Shown piece after piece: positions 56,493 through 64,000 of a DNA stretch of 64,000 bases (positions are counted from its first letter, which is position 1; each line of letters opens with the position of its first letter). A model generated the notes under the pieces. It was not told the origin of the DNA, did no database searches, and saw only the letters and a program-made list of their open reading frames with translations. The stretch lies in NCBI RefSeq assembly GCF_000002985.6, contig NC_003280.10, positions 6,196,501 through 6,260,500 of the forward strand, written 5' to 3'. The DNA is from Caenorhabditis elegans. Taxonomy: Eukaryota; Nematoda; Chromadorea; Rhabditida; Rhabditidae. Position numbers and translations under genes: made by a program.

Positions 56493-59400
56493 TTAAAGGG
56501 CAGCAAGTTGTCGTTCCAAATTCTCCTTGAAACATTGCTTGATATCGTTGAGGACAGACCAGCATGGAAGCATCGATACATCAGCCTTAAATAATTAATT
56601 AACAAAGATAATTTCATTATAATTACCTGGAATGTAATTCCCGGTTTCATGTTACAGAATCCAAGGCATTTCTTTCCAGCAGACGTTTTATCAACTTCTC
56701 GATCAATACAGCATGCAGTGTGATCATCATTATCAGCAGCACACTGCATCAGATCTAGACCGTGATGTTGTGGGCATGCATCAGTTCCAAGGAACATTCC
56801 AGTTAGAACTTTCTTCGAAAGAACATCAAAACTACAAATTCGTTCGCAAGAATTATGCACCTTACGTCCCTTGCAGCACTGGAGGAATTTTGCACTGGCA
56901 GTCTGAAAATTTAAAATTCAGATTTCAATTAAGAGGTGTAATCTTACTCTTGGCTTGGCAACTGGAGCAGTCACTGGAGCAGGTTGTTGTGCCAAATGGC
57001 TCTTTGGAGCAACTGGACGAGGAGCTGGTCGTGTTGCTGAAATTGAAATTAGAGTTGAAAAAAATTTACATGAAGTTTCATCTGTATGAGTTTTCACATC
57101 TAGATACTCACCTTGTTGTGGCTGTGGAACAGGTCTTCTAGTTTGCGGCCGAGCTGGAGCTGGACGTGTCAATTGCTGCTGTGGTTGTGGACGAACGACA
57201 CGGGGTTGTTGGAATTGCTGTAAATTAGTTAGAGCTTTTATAAACTCTTATTATTACATAATGGCGCCAAAAATACGGTATCCGGTCTCGACACGACAAA
57301 TTTTTAATTAAATGCAAATAGGTGTGCACCTTTAAGTAGTACTGTAACTTCAAGTTTTCATTGATGCGGAATTTTCATCCATTGTTTATAGTATTTTTTA
57401 AAATTTTATAGTATTTTTTTGATAAACAAAAATATTTTTGTCGAATTACGATATGAGTCTTGATATGAAAATTCCGCAGCAACGAAAGTTTGAAATTACA
57501 GTAATCTTTAAAGGCGCGCACCTTTTCGCATTCAAAAAATTCTTGCCGCGTCGAGACCGGGTATCGTAATTTTGACGCAAAATCGCAAAACTTTGCATCT
57601 AGAACAACTATTTTTACCTCATTTGGTCTGACAAATGTACGTTGTTGTGGTGGAGATACAACAGCGGCTGGTTGAGATGTTCGTGGAATATTGGCAGAAC
57701 TTGAATGAACGCTTCCTCCTACTGATTGAACACGGGTCTTGGTAGACTAAAAATTGAAAAATCCGATGATTACTGTTATTATTATTTTAATTGAAAACTG
57801 TAACATTTGACATGATTAATATGGACGAGAACGACAAAAGGATAATAAAAATTAAGGAAATTAAAATAAAATAATACCTGTGGTCTTGTTCTTTGTGTAT
57901 CCTCAAAATAAGATCGATGACCATCGACAATAATTTCATCGGGTTTGTAAGATGGATTCTGGAGAATGGTTACAATTGGTTAAAGAAATGAAATCACAAA
58001 ACTAAAATAAGGACCTTTGGACGTGGAGGATCAATACTGTACAGAGATTTTAAAGTTGGAATGAATCTGGCTGGCGGCGGAGGGACACGGATCTGAAAAT
58101 GATGAGGATCGACAAGGACAGTGAAGTGAGTGATATAGATGAAATATTGAAACATGCACGTACAAGTGGTGCCTGAGTCTGTGCTGGAGGTGCCGGAGGT
58201 GGTGGTGGTTGGGCGAGCAGAGTGATCTGCAACATAAGATAAATAAGGGAATCAGAGGAATCAACAAAGAACATTTGAAATAAACTTTTTTAACTTAATG
58301 AAAATCTGTGAATAAGGAGGGATAGTTGGTGTCGTATTTTTTGATTTCCAGGTTTTGAACTAATGGTTCGAACTTCTCAATCATATCCAAAACATCCTGT
58401 TTGGCAAAATAATAGTTTTAAACAAAATTAAATTAAAGTTTGGAGGAAACTTTTTTGACTTGGTGCATAAAATCAATTTTGTGCCATAATTACCTTTTCT
58501 TGGTTTTGAGTGAATGAATTTGGTTGCTCTCGGAACAATTTATTATCAAAATCGACTTGTTGAACACTTCTAGCAGTATTCACATGTTGGAATGCAACAT
58601 CTGGTACTTGTGGAACTGGCTGAGGCTTCTGATGATATCTTGGGATATCGGCTGGTTGAACCATTACTGGATTCTGCTGAGATGGACCATATTGTTGTTG
58701 CTGATAAGCCTCTGGTGGTGGGGGTGGAGCTTGTGGGATAACAACAGTTTGTGAGTAGATTGGTGGTGGAGCTGGTTGTGGTTGCTGCTGATATTGAAGT
58801 GGTTGCTGTGGTTGCTGTTGTTGGTACTGTACAGGCTGCTGCTGTTGCTGTGGTTGGAAATATTGTGGTTGCTGAGGCTGTTGCTGAGCTTGGAATTGTG
58901 GTTGGTACTGTTGTTGAGCTAGGAATTGCTGATAATTTTGTTGTTGTTGCTGGAATTGTGGTTGCTGCTGGAACTGCTGTGGTTGTTGAAACTGTTGCTG
59001 TTGGAATTGCGGGAATCCGTTGAAATTATTAAATTGTTGATGTTGTTCTGGCCATTGATAGTATTGACAGTGAGCTGAAATTAAATTTTAAAAAACGTTT
59101 TTTTTAAGTTTCAAACTGAATATTTTCTTGACAATTATGATGGTAATGTTTTTGGGAAATATGCTACCGTATTTAACTATGAGTCTTGCACCATGTGGCA
59201 GCTATATCAGAATTTTTTAAATCTGTCAACTGACATAAATTCATTATCTGTTATTCTAGTTTCATTCTAGAAAGATTACGGATATTTTCAAGTCTAACGG
59301 AAAAAAAACTTTCAAGTTTGAGTGATGGGGTGCGGAACAGAAAGACAATATATAATTTTCAAATTTTGAAAATGGTAGTGGTACTAGAAATGCAATATAT

Positions 59401-59526
59401 TCGTGTTTTCAGTGGATAACTGAAACTATGGGTTGAAACTAAACTTTCTACATTAACCTATAATAGAACTTAGAGCTCACCGTTGGCTGCCAATATGGCA
59501 ACAGTTGCCACAAATCGGTAGATCAT
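56493..59526 (-). CDS. Secreted Gln/Pro-rich protein with C-terminal DB domain
   Basis: Minus-strand exons: 59526-59481, 59074-58494, 58226-58164, 58092-58015, 57958-57878, 57746-57618, 57217-57112, 57036-56948, 56902-56627, 56585-56493 (1542 nt, 513 aa). A signal peptide (MIYRFVATVAILAANA) is followed by about 150 residues of Gln/Pro/Tyr/Phe repeats, then Pro-rich linkers. Residues 392-513 hold a cysteine-rich module (FLQCCKG, SCERICSFD, QCAAD, ACCID, KKCLGFC, LPCW, IKQC), the pattern of the nematode DB domain, an extracellular module of unclear function. An alternative exon at 58396-58295 would yield a shorter form without this module. The last acceptor is TTTAAG rather than TTTCAG. Q-rich DNA leaves the other strand open, giving shadow ORFs. 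Confidence 0.85.
57264..57580. repeat. Palindromic foldback repeat, copy 2
   Basis: Ends pair as CCGGTCTCGACACGAC against GCGTCGAGACCGG, with inner pairs GTGCACCTTTAA against TTAAAGGCGCGCAC and ACTGTAA against TTACAGT. It is the same family as 5542-5830 and lies in an intron of the DB-domain gene. Confidence 0.8.
58295..58396 (-). CDS. Alternative terminal exon of the DB-domain gene
   Basis: After a good acceptor (AAACAG) a 34-codon frame, in phase with exon 2, runs to its own TAA: DVLDMIEKFEPLVQNL and so on to SLFTDFH. Splicing to it would end the protein at 242 aa, dropping the linkers and the DB domain. A weak internal donor could instead let a 12-codon version splice onward. No AATAAA was seen close downstream. 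Confidence 0.5.
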   Translation of the reverse strand, partial: DVLDMIEKFEPLVQNLEIKKYDTNYPSLFTDFH

Positions 59527-61397
59527 AATAATGGTAGATAGAGAGAAAATGGAAAGGTAAGAAGGTATAGACTAGCAAGACCGGATCTTAGTGGGCAGCC
59601 CAGCACTGCTAACTAAAGCCGAATGGGGCGTGGCCAAGACGTGGAGCGGGAGAAGCTGGTGAAGAAGATTTTGGAAGAGAGAAGGCGGAGGGAGAGGAAC
59701 ACTGGAAAAGGTCGACGGGCCTCTCTCTCTGTAACGGTGCGTGGGCAAAATGTGTAATTTCTAGTATAATCTAGGCGACACAGAGACTGGTGTGAAGCTG
59801 CTTTGAAAGACAAGGGGAAAGATGCCGTGATTGTTAATTAAGAATATACTAGGTGTTGTACATCTTTATGGTCACACTTGCCAAGAACACTACTAGTTGA
59901 TTGTGGTTTGGGAGTTTCGTTTCAATTTTCTTAATTTCAATTGAATTACAATGATGAAGAGTTTGATGGTCATGACCTTCGCAATTGTTTTGTTTGAAAT
60001 AGTTTGAATAAACGGAATACATAGATGAAGCGGTTATTCCGGTGAGACATCTTTCACTTTCAAGGCGCTAACCTTTTTGATTGGCAATTGCATATCCCAT
60101 CACAAACAATTACATGCCTTCCTCTTTCATTTTCTCTCTCGAGTCATGACACCCTGACGACACAACGTGACGAAACGGCGCGACACCGCTAAACCCGTCT
60201 CCAGAAGATGAAGAAAAAGCTGAGAGGATATGAAGATGAAGCATTGCGCAATCGACGAGGGCACGACGCCACAGATGTTTTGGCCGCCCGCCGCCGCCGC
60301 CACAGGAAAGGAAAAGCCTTTTGAAAAAGGACGAAGCAAAAAAGAAAAGCAAAAGATAAATAAAAAAACGAGTTCCTTTAGTAGATAAATTGGATATATA
60401 GAATGGACCGACTGTGGCTGACATTGTCTTTTTAGATGAACATACAAGTCCACAACAATGGATCTTGTAATTTCTAGAAAAACTGAAAAGCTGCGTAGAC
60501 TTTTCGGTATTGAATGAAAAATTAATAATTGGTCTGAAATCTCGACAATTCGCCGCAACTTCTCAATCAACTCTAGCAAACCTAGAAATCTATGCATAGC
60601 CTGAGGATTGAATATTTGGAGTTCCAGAAAAACAATCTCATACTATTTGGAAAAATGATCTGTAAAGATTTAAAAAAATAAAATCTAACAATACCGAATT
60701 CAGCAAAAAATGTACTGAAACAGTTTCTGATGGAAATTTCAGGGGCTCAGATTTGATTTCTTCGGAAAATTTCACTAAAGTTGATGGAAACATGAGGAAA
60801 ACTAAGAGAATATCTGACTATATATGATCGGACTCATTATTCTAAATGTGTGTCACCTAATAAGAACATTTTATGATCGAGTATCCTAACTTCTTAAAGC
60901 CATTTTGAACTTTAGATGACGTAATAATAAATCTCTGGTTCTCATGTCCATCGGATCTTTTTACCTCAATTTATCTTATCACCTCTGTCCACTATGATTG
61001 ATTCTGAAAGAAACTCGGTTACGTAATCACAATCGGGTTTCCTTCTCCTCTTCATTCTCTCAATTTCGATTCTGTCTCTTTCTGAATGAATCGCTTTTTG
61101 GAGATATATATGTACATACAGACACACTTCCATTTATTTCCTCTTTGCCATTTCATTATGATACTACACTAGGGACTGATATGTAGTCTACACAAAACAA
61201 TAAATACAGTAGGCAACATTAATGGATGTAGTGAGATAGAATGCATTACGCCATTCGAAATAAAACCCGCATAGGTGTGACATCATTAGGAAGAGTAAGA
61301 AGGGTGCTGGTAGTTGTTATAAAAAGTGGAAATCTAGACGTTCTCATCGTTCACGCAACTGTCTCATCAAGTGGCATGAGTACATTTTAGAAACCAT
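59527..61397. other. Intergenic region, no gene seen
   Basis: 1.9 kb between two minus-strand genes; the left part should be the DB-gene promoter. It includes a CCG triplet run near 60285-60300. Open frames at 60110-60600 lack domains and splice borders. Confidence 0.5.
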
Positions 61398-63455
61398 TTA
61401 GAAAATGTTGTCATTGAGGTCGGCACGCAGCGGAAGAAGTAGATGATGTCGTTCATCGGAAAACTCGGAAGACGTCGTAGAACTGCGGATGGAAGCACGA
61501 ACAAATAGGAGTATTAGAGCGGTACCTAGGAACAAAATATTTTCGGTTTATATAAAAAGTTGAATAATGCTAAGACATATTTTTAGTCATAAGTGACAGA
61601 ATATCTACCTGCCTACATCTATGCCTTTTTTCTTGAACTTTAGCTTGAACTCAGGTGTTAGATTTTTTCACCGTGCAGAGTATTTTTGATATATTTTTAA
61701 ACCGTTTTTCTTATAGTATGTTTACATAATCTTCAAAAGTGAAAAAGTTCAAATTTGGTAGTACACAAGACGCAGGCGTAGGTGCCTTGAGGGCAGGCAA
61801 TTAGCGTCTAGCGTTTTTGAGAAAATATGTTTATTGGTGCCCCTTTATTTTATATCTCTTATCTCTGAAAAAGCGAAAACGGAAACTTTCTCCCAATGAA
61901 AATATTTGAAAAGTGGTTTTATTGATTATTATAGCAGCTGCTTTTAATCTAAGCCGCCTCACAAAAAAATAAGCAACGTATTTTTTCCCAGACCAAACTC
62001 ACCAAAAAGGAAAAATACAGGAATCATGTATGGAGGCATGCTTAAACCAGGAGAGCTTGCAAAAGCTGAAGGAACTCGGAGAAATCTCATTTCTCTTGAT
62101 GGCTCACAGTTTTCAGAGTTTTGAATCGTTCTTAGGTACGGACATTCAACAGGAGGACACACGAATCTATCGAATCCAACTGATAATTGATTAGTGATTG
62201 TTTTTTGATCAATTGGTTCGAACAATCCTTTCCAAATTTGTTTCGCAGCAATATCATGAGCAATTGGAGAAAGATGGAAGCAATCGAGTGCCAATAGTCC
62301 AATATTCGGCTGGTTTTTAAGTAACGGAATTGATTTTAGATCCATGGCTGGAGCAATCACAACAGCAAATGTAGATGAATTTCCATATTTTTGATTGAAT
62401 TGTTCTACAACTTCATTCAATTGTTCATCGAATTGTTTCTTGATGTTTTGATATTCTTTTTCATTTAATTCAAAAATACACGAGCATGTTTTTCTGTAAT
62501 TATATGTTTAATTTTTTTTTTAATTTTGAAAAACAAACCTATGTGAAAACTCGCAGAACTTACTCAACTTGTGAGCTTGTGAGTGAATTTTGACATTTAT
62601 TGGTGGCATTATGTTAACGAATACCTTTGGAACATTTGTTTGAATTATTGTAAGTGCCGAGTGAAGTGACTTTCCAAATGTTTCAGGCCCGAAGGTAGTC
62701 TGAAATATTTTTTAATGGAAATGAAAATTAGCTCCGATGTGAAATGGTTATTTTACCTCATTATTGCAAATGTTACACAAGTCATTATGACCGATGAAAA
62801 TATTAACGAATTTCCATGTATCAGATGTTTCTCTACCCAGCTTTTTCTTCAATGTACTTGCTAATTTGAGCGCTTGTTCGGGAAGCTCCGAGCTGAATGA
62901 GCCAGGAATCGCCATGTTAAAGTCGTAAAACTTTTGAACAAAATCAGAGGATCCTCCTTTTATTCGCGGTGCAAATTTACGGAAAATATCTGAAAAGCTT
63001 CTGTTGCAAGTAAGTGAAAGTCAAAACGAATTATTACTAATAAAGGTGGCTTGCTCATTCAGCTTTACATCATCTCCTGTTACAAACGAAACACCAGGAA
63101 ACTGATCAAATAAATCGAGAATTGACGATGATTTCGCCGCTTGTGCAACTGACACAGAATCGCCTAGTGCTGCTATCACTCCAATTTGTGATGGATGAAG
63201 CTGATGTACAGATTCGGAAGATTTTCGATGAGGTTGGGGACAATTGAAGTTTGGAAAGCCCATTGGGTACTCTGTAACACGGAACTTGAAGGGTTAGATG
63301 GAACGATTAATAAACTAACCCATTGAATCCATAAACGCATTTCTAGTTTCTTTCCACTGATTGAATACTTCCACAGATGTTTCGATAATTTCATTAGGAG
63401 GTGAAATAATAGAATTAACTTCCACAAACGCCAAAAAAAGGAAAAACCGTGCCAT
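61398..63455 (-). CDS. GDSL phospholipase-B-like membrane enzyme
   Basis: Six minus-strand exons: 63455-63320, 63271-63038, 62989-62757, 62699-62539, 62493-62003, 61525-61398 (1383 nt, 460 aa). A signal peptide (MARFFLFLAFVEV) precedes an SGNH/GDSL hydrolase of the PLB1 type: IGVIAALGDSVS with Ser84, NIFRKFAPRIKGGSS, IFIGHNDLC with Asn192, VNIMPPINV, CSC at 258-260, and LALDCFHLSP with Asp325 and His328. A membrane span near 407-429 is split between exons 5 and 6, followed by a Ser/Arg-rich tail, as in brush-border PLB1. It should hydrolyse acyl chains of phospholipids at the cell surface, with the catalytic triad complete. A TGATAAGATA 65 bp upstream suggests gut expression. Confidence 0.88.
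61600..61810. repeat. Possible foldback repeat in a GDSL-gene intron
   Basis: ACCTGCCTACATC and TTCTTGAACTTT on the left face AAGTTCAAATTTGG and GCAGGCGTAGGTGCC on the right in roughly inverted order. Pairing is patchy, so the call is tentative. Confidence 0.35.
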
Positions 63456-64000
63456 TTTCAAGAAGAACGCTGCAGAAAAATGAGGTAACATGTATGTTAA
63501 AGTTAAATCGTTTTTCAGAATGATAAGATAGTCTGTTTTCCAATTTACACCGTAGGACATAGATAAGAGGGCGAGCAAATTGGTAAAAAAGGGGACAAAC
63601 AAGTTTGTGTAGTCTGTGTTTATATGTATTTCGTTTTTGCAAATTGTGAAGTAAACTGAGCACAAACACCAACTCATTTATTTAGCGCTCAAATTCTACT
63701 GCGAATAATATTTGATATTAGTACATAAGTCTCAATAAGCTTTTCTCAAACTCAAAAGGGCTTGCGAGAGGTGATGAAAACGAGGTCATCTACAGTTAAT
63801 GCCACCTAAAAATGCTCAAAAAATCAATTGTGAAGACCGCGTTCAGGCTGTGTGATAGATAAACCCATGTCACCATATATGAAAAAGTTAAGAAGTTCTT
63901 TGAAAAAAAGAACTCCTGAATATAATTTTAACAAAATTTAACCATTTCTCAGAAAACAGTAACCTGTATATATTCATATTTCCACTTTCAAAAAAATTCT
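63456..64000. promoter_or_regulatory. GDSL-gene promoter with GATA sites
   Basis: TGATAAGATA at 63521-63530 contains two overlapping GATA sites 66 bp upstream of the ATG; TGATAGATAA occurs again at 63852-63861. In worms such sites bind ELT-2 and drive intestinal genes. A hairpin AGTTCTTTGAAAAAAAGAACT lies near 63895. No gene is visible up to the right edge. Confidence 0.5.

Noticed and set aside
58751-59023. 90-codon plus-strand frame rich in Val and Ala
   Set aside because: It is the antisense shadow of the Gln/Pro-rich exon of the DB-domain gene.
60110-60597. Minus-strand frames of 104 and 156 codons in the 59.5-61.4 kb gap
   Set aside because: No domain, no signal, no clear splice borders and a CCG simple run inside; could be revisited with cDNA data.
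1-64000. Viral, CRISPR, toxin-antitoxin or other prokaryote-like systems
   Set aside because: Nothing of the kind is visible; gene structures, composition and families are all ordinary nematode nuclear ones.

Overview
The window is AT-rich, intron-dense nematode nuclear DNA. Introns are short with GT(A/G)AG donors and TTTCAG acceptors, TTTCAG also occurs just upstream of several start codons (trans-splice sites), and gene content matches Caenorhabditis elegans. From memory, not from a search, I place it on C. elegans chromosome II around clones C30B5 and T24H7 (tat-4, phb-2, a GPCR that is probably daf-37).

Left block (1-6.5 kb): the 5' part of an RBMX2-like RNA-binding protein (minus); a LEPROT/VPS55 membrane protein with two alternative last exons (plus); a 739-residue protein with a transposon-type zinc ribbon (plus); and a single-pass membrane protein with a kringle ectodomain (minus).

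Receptor block (6.8-38 kb): a neuropeptide-type GPCR (minus, 6.8-11.7 kb); a 10.5 kb gene-poor stretch; a four-TM TMEM17/TMEM216-family ciliary protein (minus) with a perfect X-box about 100 bp upstream; a secreted Thr-rich and basic protein (minus); a second, Srsx-like GPCR (minus, 28.5-30.6 kb); then 7.4 kb with no gene I can support.

Right block (38-64 kb) is dense with housekeeping and secretory genes: a TEX264-like ER protein (minus); the 16-exon P4-ATPase tat-4 (minus), which holds a 1.2 kb inverted repeat and a nested plus-strand gene in its introns; four plus-strand genes in a row (a BLOC1S4-like protein, a GSKIP-like protein, a HYOU1/GRP170 ER chaperone, prohibitin phb-2); a secreted Gln-rich DB-domain protein (minus); and a GDSL phospholipase-B-like enzyme (minus).

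Every spliced model was built by hand and keeps one open frame with canonical junctions except where stated. I saw no integrated virus, no CRISPR array and no bacterial-type system. The points most worth a second look are the X-box/TMEM17-type gene pair, the duplicated mutually exclusive last exons of the LEPROT gene, the kringle membrane protein, the tRNA-like element in a HYOU1 intron, the long inverted repeat in tat-4, and the alternative short form of the DB-domain protein.
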